34,786 nucleotides of DNA from CAYUNT01 sp964446285 (GTDB taxonomy: Bacteria; Sumerlaeota; Sumerlaeia; SLMS01; CAYUNT01), in the NCBI GenBank assembly GCA_964446285.1, contig CAYUNT010000020.1, positions 1 through 34,786 of the forward strand, read 5' to 3'. Every line of letters begins with the position of its first letter. Position 1 is the first letter of the stretch. Shown in pieces: positions 9,339 through 18,613 of the stretch. The notes beneath the pieces were generated by a model. That model ran no database searches. It had not been told where the DNA came from and saw only the letters and a list, made by a program, of their open reading frames with translations. The translations under genes and the position numbers were made by a program.

Positions 9339-11684
9339 TTATTTCGTTTCGGGAACGAGGCGCGCCAGGCGCACTTCGACGCTTTGGGCCGCCCCGTTTT
9401 TCGTTGTGTATTTCAGCGTGGCGGGCTGGCGTCCGAGGGCCATTACGCGCAATGTATGCTCGCCTTCGTCAAGATACTTGAGCAGGAACTTGCCATCCGA
9501 TTCGGTTTGCACAAGAATCGTGTCGTCGAGCCAGACGAGCGCATCGCCTACGGGCGCGCCGGTGTCTTCGGCCGCCACCCGCCCCTCGATCCAGGCCATC
9601 TTGCGGTCGTCCTGCCCGAACCAATCGAGCAATCCATAAAGTATTCCGAGAGCTTCCTTGCGCGTGGCGGCGGTGGTGGCCAGGCGGTCTTCCGCGCCGG
9701 GCGCGTCGAACTGAATGGGCGAGATATACATGGCGGTGTAGGCTTGATCGCCGTGCATTGCCTCCCAACTCGACCAGTTCGCCACTTCGCCCGGCAGCGC
9801 CTTGCGGCTTGACGGATCGCCAAGTTCCGCGCCCGTGCCGAGCAACTGGCGCAGGTGGAATGCCATGCGCCGGGCGATTTCATTGCCGTCGTCCCAGCGC
9901 GCGCCGCCGCGCGTGACATTCTGTTTGGGTTTTTCCTTCATGCCCGGCTCGGCCAGGCGGTGATTAATCGTCACAAACACATCCGGTTCGCGTTCGAGTC
10001 CGAATCGGACGCGCGCCACATTGTCCTTCGCCTCATCGCGCGTGCGCGTAAGCCAGACGGTTGCGCCCGCGCGGCGCAAATAATCCGCCAGGTAAATCGC
10101 GGCGTTCAGGTTCACGTCCGCCGCGCGCAAACCATGCTCGGCATACGCACCCGGGTCGTCGCCTCCGCCCGCGGGATCGATGACGATTTTCTTTCCGATG
10201 AGCGCGCCCTGGAAGAGCGGGGTCAGCGTGATTTCGCGCGATTGCGCAAGGTCCGCCTCGCGCGCCACATAGCCGGGGGCGCGCGCAATGTGCGGCTCGG
10301 GAGTCACGCGCTCAACCGCGTCGAGTTTCACAACGCCTTTGTCGTTGGCCAGGGCATAGACGTCGCGAATTTGCTGGCCGAAGAGTTCCGCGCCGGGGAT
10401 CGGAACGGGAGTGGCGCTGGGGCTGGATTTTCCAAGAATGGTGGCATCGCCAAAGCGCGCCTGATGCGGCGGCGCGGGCGGCTGCCAGGGATCCGTGAAA
10501 AACATGGGGCGATGGACCACAGTGGACGAATGCCCGGCCAGATTGCGGGCCGCGAGCGTGAGCGTGTGCGTTCCGCTAAGGTCTTTTTCGGGCAGGCGCG
10601 CGAAGACGACGGCAAAATCCTCGCGGCGGTAGAAGACATCGTGATCGAGCGGCGCGCCGTCGAGTTCGAGACGCACCCAAGCCGGGTCAAGGAGCGAAAG
10701 GCCATCGCGCTGAAGGACGAAGGCGTGCACGACGCGGCGCGCATTGGGATCGGGAGGGATAATCAGCCGGACTTCGGGCCGACCGCCTTTGAAGAGCGAT
10801 TCGATGGCGCGGAAATAGCATCCGGCCTCGCGGCGCAGATACTCGGGATCGCGCAGGCGTTTTTCCTCGTCGGGATTTTGCAAATACGACATCTCGCCCA
10901 GGAAGGCCGGATAGGCGTTTTCGCGCAAGACGCCATAGGCCCAGCAGAGATACGCTTTTCCGGGATAGCCGGTGTTGGCGCGGAATTCGCGGGCCAGAAG
11001 ACGCGCGCCATCCTCGCTCGGGCCGCCGTCATCGTGCCAGTGCCAGAACGATTCGCTGCGATTCATCGAATCATCGCCCTGCGCGTTGGCGTTGTGGTGG
11101 ACCGAAACAAACAGGTCGGTGTTTTGCGCCTTGTTGAATTTGCCGCGGGCGAGAATGCCGACGCTTGTGTCGTCAGTGCGCGTCATTACAACGGTGGCCC
11201 CGGCCTTTTCGAGCATTTCGCGCAGATAGTGAGATACTTGGAGGTTGATGTCTTTTTCCCGGAGTCCACCGCGGCCCACAGCGCCCGATTCATCGCCGCC
11301 GTGGCCCGGGTCGATGCAGATGCGCCTTCCCGCAAGCGGCTCTGTGAGCGATGGCTTCCTGGCGGGCGTGGCTGCGGGGGCGGCTGAGTCGGAGGAAACG
11401 GAGGCGGCGGCGGCGGATTTGTCGCTGCCTGCGGGGGCCGGAAGCGCGGGAGGCGGCGCCGGGAGTGTGATCTGAACCGCTGGAGCGGCAGGGGCACCCG
11501 GAGCACCCGGAGCACTGGGAGCGCCTTGGGCGCCTGGGGGAGAAGTATTCGGCGCGGCCTGTGGCGGAACTTGCAGCGCGGTGTTAGGCGCTCCGGCCTG
11601 CTGCTGCGCTGTGGCCCCTTGCGCGGCCAAAGCAAAACATGTGGCAAGAATCAGTGTGAAAATGGAAATATGCAGTCCCTTCAT
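9339..11684 (-). CDS. Secreted N-acetylmuramoyl-L-alanine amidase with a second, degenerate amidase domain
   Basis: The ATG at 11684 follows a GGAGG (11694-11698) by 9 nt and starts a 781-residue protein with a signal peptide (about 1-27) and a Pro/Ala-rich linker to about 115. Residues 118-300 are an Amidase_3 (AmiC/CwlV-type) zinc amidase with H128 in DPGHGG, E143 in LREKD, H196 in SVHHN and the catalytic glutamate E264 in FLGEMSYLQN. It would cut the bond between MurNAc and the stem peptide of peptidoglycan in the periplasm. A second copy (about 490-690) has the same strands but reads DPAGGG, LRAAD and TINHRL, so the first His and the Glu ligands are lost; I infer a binding role. Residues about 697-770 look like a carboxypeptidase-regulatory-type beta-sandwich. 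The gene stands alone, opposite to the kinase gene. Confidence 0.9.
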   Translation of the reverse strand: MKGLHISIFTLILATCFALAAQGATAQQQAGAPNTALQVPPQAAPNTSPPGAQGAPSAPGAPGAPAAPAVQITLPAPPPALPAPAGSDKSAAAASVSSDSAAPAATPARKPSLTEPLAGRRICIDPGHGGDESGAVGRGGLREKDINLQVSHYLREMLEKAGATVVMTRTDDTSVGILARGKFNKAQNTDLFVSVHHNANAQGDDSMNRSESFWHWHDDGGPSEDGARLLAREFRANTGYPGKAYLCWAYGVLRENAYPAFLGEMSYLQNPDEEKRLRDPEYLRREAGCYFRAIESLFKGGRPEVRLIIPPDPNARRVVHAFVLQRDGLSLLDPAWVRLELDGAPLDHDVFYRREDFAVVFARLPEKDLSGTHTLTLAARNLAGHSSTVVHRPMFFTDPWQPPAPPHQARFGDATILGKSSPSATPVPIPGAELFGQQIRDVYALANDKGVVKLDAVERVTPEPHIARAPGYVAREADLAQSREITLTPLFQGALIGKKIVIDPAGGGDDPGAYAEHGLRAADVNLNAAIYLADYLRRAGATVWLTRTRDEAKDNVARVRFGLEREPDVFVTINHRLAEPGMKEKPKQNVTRGGARWDDGNEIARRMAFHLRQLLGTGAELGDPSSRKALPGEVANWSSWEAMHGDQAYTAMYISPIQFDAPGAEDRLATTAATRKEALGILYGLLDWFGQDDRKMAWIEGRVAAEDTGAPVGDALVWLDDTILVQTESDGKFLLKYLDEGEHTLRVMALGRQPATLKYTTKNGAAQSVEVRLARLVPETK

Positions 11685-11847
11685 TGCACAAAACCTCCGC
11701 AATCACTTTTTACCATAGCCAGCTTTCATTTCACAGCGGCTCGCTTAAGAAAATCTGCAGCGCGTTTTTCTGCCTTCCACTGCCTGTGGTGAAAAAGCAT
11801 TGGCGATATTATCCAAATAGCATTATGACCGATATATATGGAATTGC

Positions 11848-12867
11848 CTATGTGGTCAGCGTGATGGCATAGCACGATTCGAGGCCGCGAAGGAGTTTTT
11901 CGTAGGCGCTTGGGGCGCGCTCCAAAGGGATGCGGTCTGTGATGAGTGGCGAAATCTGCACCTTGCGATCAGCCACCAGGTTCGCAAAAAAAGCCATGTT
12001 GGCGCGCAAGGGCCAGCGGATGTGCCCCGCCGGATAATCCGCCCCTTCGCGTTCATAAGCGGCGTCGTATCGCCCCGGACCAGCCGCGCGCGCCATCCGC
12101 AGGCTGATTTCTTTAAAATACAGGCTCTCGACCGGCAGTCGCAGATCGCCGCCGCCAATGGCCACAAGGCGTCCGCGGTCGCGCAGCACATCCACTGCCT
12201 GCGCGAGCATTTCGTCATCCGCCTCGCTGCACAAAATCGCCGCATCCGCCCCGAGGCCGTCGGTCACTTGCGCCACCAGGCGCGCCAAGCCCTCTCCGCC
12301 GCTGCGCGTTGTGTGCTGAACGCCGACCACTTTGGCCTTTTGCAGGCGGCTTTCGAGCGCATCGACAAGGATCGGCGTCGCCCCGGCGGCGCGCGCAATC
12401 TGGCACGCCAGATTGCCGATCAGTCCCGCGCCAAACACCACGACGCTTTCCCCGAGGCCCACTTCGGCCTGGCGGAAGGCGTGCATCGCGATGGCCCCGA
12501 TTCCCGTGAACGCCCCCTCTTCGTGGTTCACCTTCTTGGGGAGTTCGACGGCGAGATTGCGCGGCACGCTCAACATTTCCGCATGATACACGTATGGCGC
12601 GCCGTAGCAGGCCACGCGGAATCCCTCGCGCAGATTGCGCACAGCCTCGCCCACCTTTTCGATGGTTCCGCTGCATGAATAGCCAAGCGGGATGCCGTCT
12701 TCTCCCGGCTGCAAGTAGCGCCGCACCTGGCGAATCATCGAGAGTTCCGTGGCGGGGGAGACGGCGCAGTGCGTAACGCGCACAAGGACCGTCCGCGGTC
12801 CGATGGGAGGAGGAGAGATGTCAAGAACCCGGACTTCGCCGGATCGATGCGCAACGACGACTTTCAT
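11848..12867 (-). CDS. Medium-chain dehydrogenase, standalone half of a bi-domain oxidoreductase
   Basis: The 339-residue protein has the GroES-like N-terminal fold and the Rossmann fold of medium-chain dehydrogenases, with the NAD(P) motif GAGLIGN near residue 146. The zinc-enzyme signature GHE is replaced by GYS (GIPLGYSCSGTIEKVG), so the catalytic zinc site is missing. The tail motif GPGRYDAAYEREGADYP followed by HIRWPLRANM is typical of proteins in which this domain is fused to a Gfo/Idh/MocA-type oxidoreductase and found in surface polysaccharide loci. Here the second domain is absent and the gene stops normally after the MDR fold. Neighbouring nucleotide-sugar genes (Gmd, Ugd) are transcribed away from it across a 453-bp gap. 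A role in sugar oxidation or epimerisation is likely but unproven. Confidence 0.8.
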   Translation of the reverse strand: MKVVVAHRSGEVRVLDISPPPIGPRTVLVRVTHCAVSPATELSMIRQVRRYLQPGEDGIPLGYSCSGTIEKVGEAVRNLREGFRVACYGAPYVYHAEMLSVPRNLAVELPKKVNHEEGAFTGIGAIAMHAFRQAEVGLGESVVVFGAGLIGNLACQIARAAGATPILVDALESRLQKAKVVGVQHTTRSGGEGLARLVAQVTDGLGADAAILCSEADDEMLAQAVDVLRDRGRLVAIGGGDLRLPVESLYFKEISLRMARAAGPGRYDAAYEREGADYPAGHIRWPLRANMAFFANLVADRKVQISPLITDRIPLERAPSAYEKLLRGLESCYAITLTT

Positions 12868-13320
12868 GGGCTACCAGCCTCGCGCGGCAATTGAACAACA
12901 GGCGCCGGACGACCGACACGGCTCACCATGCGGCAACCGCCCGCACAATGTCAACGCAAGCGGAGAGCCTTTGCGATTCCCAAGGTCACGCTTTGGGCCA
13001 GGAGCGAACTTTCGGTTTGGCAAAAGGCCCCGAGCCGTGTATGCCCGCAGGCGCGTGAAGAGAGGATTCGCGCATCGGAGGAGGTTGGAGACAAACGCAA
13101 GCGCTTGCGCTGGCGCGGCTTGGAAATCGCCCAGCAAGCAGGTTCGGATTGGCCCGGCGTTTTCGCATTCAAGCCTGTATCCGGATTCGCGCCCGGGCAG
13201 CATCGGAAGATGAGATCGAGCGCGAGGCGTTTTTCACCCATCATCGGTCCCTTGTTTTTGGGGCCGCCGAGAGAGCGAGAGAGGAAAAAACCACATCCGC
13301 CCCACGCCGTGAGGAAGATT
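12868..13320. other. Divergent intergenic region between MDR and gmd genes
   Basis: This 453-bp stretch separates two genes transcribed away from each other, so it should contain both promoters. Open frames cross it on both strands, but they lack ribosome binding sites and recognisable protein sequence. I see one clear element, the palindrome at 13095-13110. I cannot mark confident -35/-10 boxes. Confidence 0.55.
13095..13110. promoter_or_regulatory. LacI/PurR-like operator candidate
   Basis: The 16-mer ACGCAAGCGCTTGCGC contains a 14-bp perfect palindrome (13096-13109) with a central CG. It agrees at 13 of 16 positions with the PurR-type site ACGCAAACGTTTGCGT. It sits in the divergent region 212 bp before the gmd start. 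No LacI-family regulator gene is in the window, so the assignment is tentative. Confidence 0.3.
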
Positions 13321-14289
13321 ATGTCGAAAACCGCACTGATTACTGGAATCACAGGCCAGGATGGTTCTTACCTGGCTGAATTTCTCCTGGGGAAAGGCTA
13401 TCGCGTGGCCGGAATGCACCGGCGCACTTCGACCCCAAATTTCTCGCGCATCGAGCATTTCGTTGACCGCATAGAGTTGGTCCAGGGCGACCTGCTCGAT
13501 CAAAATTCGCTGGCGGACATCGTCAAGCGCATCGCCCCGGACGAGATTTACAACCTGGCAGCGCAATCTTTCGTCCCCGTATCGTGGGAACAGCCGATCC
13601 TGACGGGCGAATACACGGGCCTTGGGGTGGCGCGGCTGCTTGAAGCCATCCGCCTTATCAAGCCCGACGCGCGTTTCTACCAGGCCAGTTCGAGCGAAAT
13701 GTTCGGCAAGGTGCGCGAGGTTCCCCAGAGCGAAACGACGCCGTTTTACCCGCGCTCGCCTTACGGAGTGGCCAAGGTCTATGGGCATTGGATTACGGTG
13801 AACTACCGCGAGTCCTACAAGATGTATTGCACTTCGGGGATATGCTTTAATCACGAGTCGCCGCGCCGGGGACTCGAGTTCGTAACGCGCAAGATCACCG
13901 ACGGCGTGGCGCGCATCGCGGCGGGCAAGGCGCGCGAGTTGCGCATGGGCAACATCGATTCCAAACGCGACTGGGGATTTGCGGGCGACTATGTCGAAGC
14001 AATGTGGATGATGATGCAAAAGCCCGAGGCCGAGGACTACGTGATCGCGACAGGCGAAACGCACTCAGTGCGTGAGTTTATTGAGGTCGCCTTCGCGTAT
14101 GTAAATCTCGACTGGCAGAAGCATGTGGTGATCGATCCGAAGTTCGTCCGCCCCGCCGAGGTGGATTTGCTGATCGGCAACCCGGAGAAAATCCGCGCGA
14201 AACTGGGCTGGAAGCCGCGCGTGAATTTCCGCGGACTCGTCGAGATGATGGTGAAGGAAGACCTGAAACGCCAGGGCGTGAGCGCGTGA
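13321..14289 (+). CDS. gmd: GDP-mannose 4,6-dehydratase
   Basis: The ATG at 13321 lies 6 nt after GAGG and gives 322 residues. The protein is an extended short-chain dehydrogenase: NAD(P) motif GITGQDG near the N-terminus, the RR(T/S)S-type loop after it, the block YNLAAQSFVPVSWEQP, catalytic SSSEMFG, and the YGVAK dyad. The block NHESPRRGLEFVTRKI is diagnostic of Gmd. It converts GDP-D-mannose to GDP-4-keto-6-deoxymannose, the precursor of GDP-L-fucose, GDP-D-rhamnose and related sugars for glycans. The frame is open for 393 bp upstream, but that part is not conserved-looking and has no ribosome binding site. The next step enzyme (fucose synthase or reductase) is not in the window. It is followed by a 268-bp gap in which I see no clear element and then by ugd in the same direction. 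Confidence 0.93.
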   Translation: MSKTALITGITGQDGSYLAEFLLGKGYRVAGMHRRTSTPNFSRIEHFVDRIELVQGDLLDQNSLADIVKRIAPDEIYNLAAQSFVPVSWEQPILTGEYTGLGVARLLEAIRLIKPDARFYQASSSEMFGKVREVPQSETTPFYPRSPYGVAKVYGHWITVNYRESYKMYCTSGICFNHESPRRGLEFVTRKITDGVARIAAGKARELRMGNIDSKRDWGFAGDYVEAMWMMMQKPEAEDYVIATGETHSVREFIEVAFAYVNLDWQKHVVIDPKFVRPAEVDLLIGNPEKIRAKLGWKPRVNFRGLVEMMVKEDLKRQGVSA

Positions 14290-14557
14290 ACCGCCTGTGC
14301 GCCAACATCCGAGCGCCCGAACGCGGCAAAAGCGCAGCGCAACCGGACTTGTCGCGCCGGAAAGCCATAAATCGCCGGGGGCAAAACATCGGCTTGCGCC
14401 GTCCGCCCCGGCGCGCTACGCAATGGCGATTTGAAACGGCGGCGTTGCCGTTGCACCCCCAATAGATCGTGCATCAAAAAAAGGGCGGAACGGACCGGGG
14501 CACAATGGATAACGCGCTGTTCCGACCCATTATTCCTCCCGCAATGGAGAATAGGAT

Positions 14558-15949
14558 ATGAACGTTTGTGTCATGGGAACAGGCTACGTCGGTCTGACCA
14601 CCGGCGCAGTATTCGCCGACCTTGGCAATGACGTGGTTTGCGTGGACAAGGTTGAAGCGAAAATCGAGATGCTCAAGCAGGGCAAGATGCCCATTTACGA
14701 GCCGGGCCTCGAAGAAATGGTCAAGCGCAATGTGGAGGATGGACGCCTGGCTTTCACTACGGAAGCTGGCGAAAGCATCCGCCGCAGCGACGTCGTGTTT
14801 CTGTGCGTTGGCACGCCGCCCAAGGCCAATGGCGAAACCGATTTGTCGTTTGTCGAAGCGGCCGCGCAGGAAGTTGCCCGCCATCTCGACCGCTACAAGA
14901 TCATCGTCAACAAATCCACAGTGCCAGTCGGGACGGGCGATTTCGTCCGCTCCACAATCGAGCGCAACCGCCGCCGCAAGGTCGAATTCGATGTCGTGTC
15001 CAACCCCGAATTCCTGAAAGAAGGCACGGCGATCAATGACTCGCTCTTCCCGGACCGCATAGTAATCGGCGCGCCTTCGCAAACAGTAGCGATGGCGCTG
15101 CTCGAACTCTACGCTCCTCTCGAGCGCCCGATGCTCATCACGGATGTGGCTTCGGCGGAAATGATCAAATATGCCTCGAACGCCTTCCTGGCGACGAAGA
15201 TTTCGTTCATCAACGCCGTGGCGGATATCTGCGAAAAATGCGGGGCGGACGTCACACAGGTTGCCAAGGGCATGGGCTATGACAAACGCATCGGCGCGGA
15301 TTTTCTTCAGGCCGGGCTTGGGTTTGGCGGCTCGTGCTTCCCGAAGGATTGCCAGAGCCTCGTCCACACGGCGCGCAAATATGGCGAGGATTTCAAGATT
15401 CTCGAAGAGGTGCTGGCGCTGAACGACCGGCGGATCGCGCGTTTCATCGAGCGGCTTCGCAAAGCCACAGGCGGATTCAAGGGCAAGCGCGTTGGAATTC
15501 TCGGACTCGCCTTCAAACCAAACACCGACGACATGCGAGAGGCGAAATCCGTCGAGATCATCCGCGTCTTGCTCGAAGAGGGCGCCACTGTGACCGCTTA
15601 CGACCCGATTGCGATGGAAAAAACCAAAGAAATCTTCCCGCAAATCGGATATAAGAGAAATGCCTACGAGGTGGCCGAGGGCGCGGACGCTCTGGTCGTC
15701 GTTACGGAATGGAATGAGTTTAAGCTCCTCAACCTCGAACGCATTCGCGACCTGATGAAGACGCCGATCCTTTTTGACGGGCGCAACATTCACCAGCCCG
15801 ACCGCCTGTATAAACTCGGTTTCGAGTATCATTCGATTGGGCGAAAATCGCTCCGGGCGGGAGCGAATGAAACGCCCGCCTCGCCCGCAACTCCGGCGCG
15901 CCCCAACTCGCGGTTGAATTCGCGCGGCAGCAACGGCGGAGCAAAATAG
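14558..15949 (+). CDS. ugd: UDP-glucose 6-dehydrogenase
   Basis: The 463-residue protein starts with the NAD motif GTGYVG (residues 7-12) and has the UDPGDH family blocks EPGL, VGTP, STVPVGT and NPEFLKEG. The catalytic cysteine is C260 in GFGGSCFPKD. The C-terminal UDP-binding domain contains LAFKPNTDDMREAKS. It oxidises UDP-glucose twice to UDP-glucuronate, a precursor for capsule and exopolysaccharide sugars. A GGAG about 10 nt before the ATG supports the start. The last 40 residues are a low-complexity Ala/Pro/Ser/Asn tail beyond the usual end of the family. A GC-rich palindrome (around 15964-15982) follows the stop without a T-run. It pairs functionally with the neighbouring gmd in nucleotide-sugar supply. 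Confidence 0.95.
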   Translation: MNVCVMGTGYVGLTTGAVFADLGNDVVCVDKVEAKIEMLKQGKMPIYEPGLEEMVKRNVEDGRLAFTTEAGESIRRSDVVFLCVGTPPKANGETDLSFVEAAAQEVARHLDRYKIIVNKSTVPVGTGDFVRSTIERNRRRKVEFDVVSNPEFLKEGTAINDSLFPDRIVIGAPSQTVAMALLELYAPLERPMLITDVASAEMIKYASNAFLATKISFINAVADICEKCGADVTQVAKGMGYDKRIGADFLQAGLGFGGSCFPKDCQSLVHTARKYGEDFKILEEVLALNDRRIARFIERLRKATGGFKGKRVGILGLAFKPNTDDMREAKSVEIIRVLLEEGATVTAYDPIAMEKTKEIFPQIGYKRNAYEVAEGADALVVVTEWNEFKLLNLERIRDLMKTPILFDGRNIHQPDRLYKLGFEYHSIGRKSLRAGANETPASPATPARPNSRLNSRGSNGGAK

Positions 15950-16053
15950 CGCGACCGACTGAGCCGGGGAGCGCGCTCCGGGAAGTCGAGGGGCGCGCAG
16001 GGGTTCAAAACTCGCGGGAGAGACCACTCTCCACGGGAGGCAAAGGGGCCGCC

Positions 16054-18183
16054 ATGATTCCCCAGGATGGGCGCCGAAATTTTCGATTCTGCGGTGCCTG
16101 GCTTGCAGTCCGGGCGGCGGTGAACCTCTCCATCATCGGAATGCTTGCCTTTGCAGGTGTGGGCGCAGCGGCGGATATTTCGGGGCTGGCGGTTGTCGCG
16201 GAGTTGTCGAGAGCGGACGTTCTCGATGCGGAACCTAGCGCTTCGGAAGACGGCCTCGCGATTGTTTATTATAGGTTCGCCAGTCTCTTCGATCCTTCGA
16301 GCGAAACCTTCCTGGAATCCTCCCGTCCCTCGCGCGGTGAACCGTTTGGCGCGCCTTCGGCCAGCGCGTTTGCGGCGGTTCTTAGCACGGCGCGCGACCG
16401 CTCGCCGTGGATGAGCAATGACCGTCTGCGGCTTTTTTTCGCCTCGGACCGCGAGGGGCGGTTCGATTTGTATGAGGCGTCGCGTTCCGCCGCTGGCGCC
16501 GCTTTTGGCGTGCCAAGCCGCATCGGGGCAAGCCAGGCTGGCGCGGAAGACACAGTTCCGCGCCTCGCAGGTGGCGAACTTGCTTTGTATTTTATGTCCG
16601 ACCGCGATTCGCCGGGCGCGCCTCGAATCTATCGCGCAGTGCGCGCTTCAACGGCCGTGGATTTTGCCAATCCCGCTTTGGTTTCTGAAATTCCCTCGGG
16701 ATTCTCGCTGCTCGACGTGAGCGAGAACGAGCGTGCGCTGCTGCTGCTTTCGGCATCGGGCGATTCGATTTTTGGCGCAAGCCGAGCATCGCTGGACGTG
16801 CCATTTTCCGCGCCATTTCTCATTCAGGAGTATTCGGGCAGTCTTTTCCAGGGCGGATCGTTCACGGGCGATTTGACGCGCGTTTTCCTTGGAATTGCCG
16901 AAGGAAGTTATGATCCGATGTCGCTCGACCTGGCGGAAGGGCAACTGGCGTTCGAGGCGCAACCGCAGCCAACCCCAACGCCCCGGCCGCACGTTCCCGA
17001 GCCGAAGCCGGCGGTCAGCCTCGCCGCGGATTCCGAGACTCTGGCGGAAGCAGCGGGGGATGCGGCCAATCCGCGAGGCGCGGCCTTCGATTCACAAGGG
17101 CGGCTGATTTTCTTCGATCAAAAGGCTACGGTTTCGGGCGGAGCGACGATCGGCTCGAACCAGCTGATGCGCCTCACGCTGCCCGCGGGTCCCGATCGCG
17201 CCACGCCCGCCGCGCTAGAAATCCTTGCCGCGCAAAGCGATTTCGCCGCCGTCGATTCACGATGGAACCGCCTTTTTAATTGGCCGGTGATTGAGGGACT
17301 CGAAACGCTGCCGGACGATTCCGTGGTTTTGCTTGCCGCAACTCAGGATTATCCGGCGACGGATGCGCAGCGCATCTTGCGCGTAATTCCTGGCGGGGCG
17401 GCGGGGGGCGCGCCGACTGTGAAAACCGTGGCGCGATTCACTCGAAACGACCTCGCGGGCGCGGCGGGAACTCGCTCGATGCGCGCCTTGGCCGCCTGCC
17501 GCCTGGATTCGCCGCCGATTCTCTATTTCGCTGTGGACAACAGGATTTATCAGGTGGCCTCAGGCGCCACAGATGCGATTCCCGCGTTCTGGCGCGAGAT
17601 TCCGAACCTTGCGGAAATCCGCGATCTTGCTTTCACCTGCGGCGGCTCGCTTATCGCGGGCGGGCGCGGAGCAAATAACTTGATTCGCATCGACCGCGCC
17701 ACGGGAGCCTCCAGCCCGTTGCTCACGGAAGGGTTTTCCGCCACGCTCGGGGGTAATTTTTACGAGGTCGAGACCTTTGATGTCCGCCTGGCAAACGGCG
17801 ACATTCTGGGCCTTTACCGCTCCAGCCCGCCTTTTCCTGAAACCGCGTCAGATTGGGTTCTTTTCCGCGTGGCGGCGCCGAGCGGCGGATTGTGCGGATC
17901 GAAAATTAAGCGCGACGCGCAACCGCTTGTGGCCCTCGATTACCTGTTGGAAGAACAGATATTCGCAGATCGCGACATCGCTCCCTGGCTTGGCCCGTTT
18001 CCGGATTTTGCGCTTCCTGGCTGCGGATTGGCCGTTTCGCCCAACTCTCCCAATCTGTATTGCTGCATGGGCACGGCCTTTGATCCGCCTGCGCCCGCCG
18101 AACTGTGGAATCGCGGCTTGATTGTGCGCATCGCAGCCCGCGTAGAAGAAGGCATACCGCAAACAGGCATTATGTATTACTGA
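16054..18183 (+). CDS. Secreted protein with two beta-propeller-like halves, function unknown
   Basis: I do not recognise a characterised family. The 709-residue protein has an N-terminal signal sequence (about 1-40, ending AAA before DISG). The first half (about 45-300) has PD40/TolB-like blade signatures, for example FASDREGRFDLYEA (129-142) and a matching FMSDRD...RIYRA at 180-194. A proline-rich linker (about 305-330, QPTPTPRPHVPEPKP) separates it from a second half (about 335-709) that has the repeated strand pattern of another propeller and a few cysteines near the end. A GGGAGG lies 13 nt before the ATG. It is exported, and no catalytic motif is visible, so a binding or scaffold role at the cell surface is the most likely. 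It lies 41 nt before csaA, but a shared function is not evident. Confidence 0.7.
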   Translation: MIPQDGRRNFRFCGAWLAVRAAVNLSIIGMLAFAGVGAAADISGLAVVAELSRADVLDAEPSASEDGLAIVYYRFASLFDPSSETFLESSRPSRGEPFGAPSASAFAAVLSTARDRSPWMSNDRLRLFFASDREGRFDLYEASRSAAGAAFGVPSRIGASQAGAEDTVPRLAGGELALYFMSDRDSPGAPRIYRAVRASTAVDFANPALVSEIPSGFSLLDVSENERALLLLSASGDSIFGASRASLDVPFSAPFLIQEYSGSLFQGGSFTGDLTRVFLGIAEGSYDPMSLDLAEGQLAFEAQPQPTPTPRPHVPEPKPAVSLAADSETLAEAAGDAANPRGAAFDSQGRLIFFDQKATVSGGATIGSNQLMRLTLPAGPDRATPAALEILAAQSDFAAVDSRWNRLFNWPVIEGLETLPDDSVVLLAATQDYPATDAQRILRVIPGGAAGGAPTVKTVARFTRNDLAGAAGTRSMRALAACRLDSPPILYFAVDNRIYQVASGATDAIPAFWREIPNLAEIRDLAFTCGGSLIAGGRGANNLIRIDRATGASSPLLTEGFSATLGGNFYEVETFDVRLANGDILGLYRSSPPFPETASDWVLFRVAAPSGGLCGSKIKRDAQPLVALDYLLEEQIFADRDIAPWLGPFPDFALPGCGLAVSPNSPNLYCCMGTAFDPPAPAELWNRGLIVRIAARVEEGIPQTGIMYY

Positions 18184-18224
18184 TATAGAATATATCAAAG
18201 AAACAGAGGATTTCCATTCAAGGC

Positions 18225-18569
18225 ATGGCCACAATAGAAGACTTCCAGAAACTTGACATCCGCGTGGGGCGCGTGCTCGAAGCCGCTCCGCTCGAAGGCG
18301 CGCGCGATCCCGCCATCCGGCTGAAAATCGACTTTGGCCCTGAATTGGGCGTGCGCCAGTCAAGCGCCCGTATTGCAGAGGCATACGCGCCCGAATCGCT
18401 CGCGGGCCGGCTGGTGCTGGCCGTTGTGAATTTTCCGCCGCGGCGCGTGGCCGGTTTTTCCAGTGAAGTCCTGACGCTCGGCGTGTATAGCGATGGCGGC
18501 AAAGGTCCGGTGGTTCTCATCGCGCCGGATGCGTCGCCCCATATACGGCCGGGCGACAAACTCGGTTAA
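18225..18569 (+). CDS. csaA: CsaA-type tRNA-binding domain protein
   Basis: The 114-residue protein matches CsaA over its full length: it begins IEDFQKLDIRVGRV, contains LKIDFGPELGVRQSSA and ends with VVNFPPRRVAGFSSEVLTLG. CsaA is a homodimeric OB-fold protein that binds tRNA and has been described as a secretion-linked chaperone. The predicted length equals that of the family, so the gene is complete. A short AT-rich inverted repeat (18182-18196, GATATA/TATATC) overlaps the end of the previous gene. Confidence 0.92.
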   Translation: MATIEDFQKLDIRVGRVLEAAPLEGARDPAIRLKIDFGPELGVRQSSARIAEAYAPESLAGRLVLAVVNFPPRRVAGFSSEVLTLGVYSDGGKGPVVLIAPDASPHIRPGDKLG

Positions 18570-18613
18570 ATCCAGACAGGACGCGCAAATCTTTCTTGAA
18601 CGGAGGAGTTTCT

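Noticed and set aside
9855..11387. 510-codon open frame on the plus strand
   Set aside because: It is exactly antisense to the amidase gene, whose motifs are unmistakable, and its product has no recognisable features. GC-rich codon use opens such frames.
15964..15982. Terminator after ugd
   Set aside because: The GC-rich palindrome has no following T-run, so it is not a confident rho-independent terminator.
14474..16027. 517-codon open frame on the minus strand
   Set aside because: It is antisense to ugd, which has all family motifs; the predicted protein is charge-rich and without domains.
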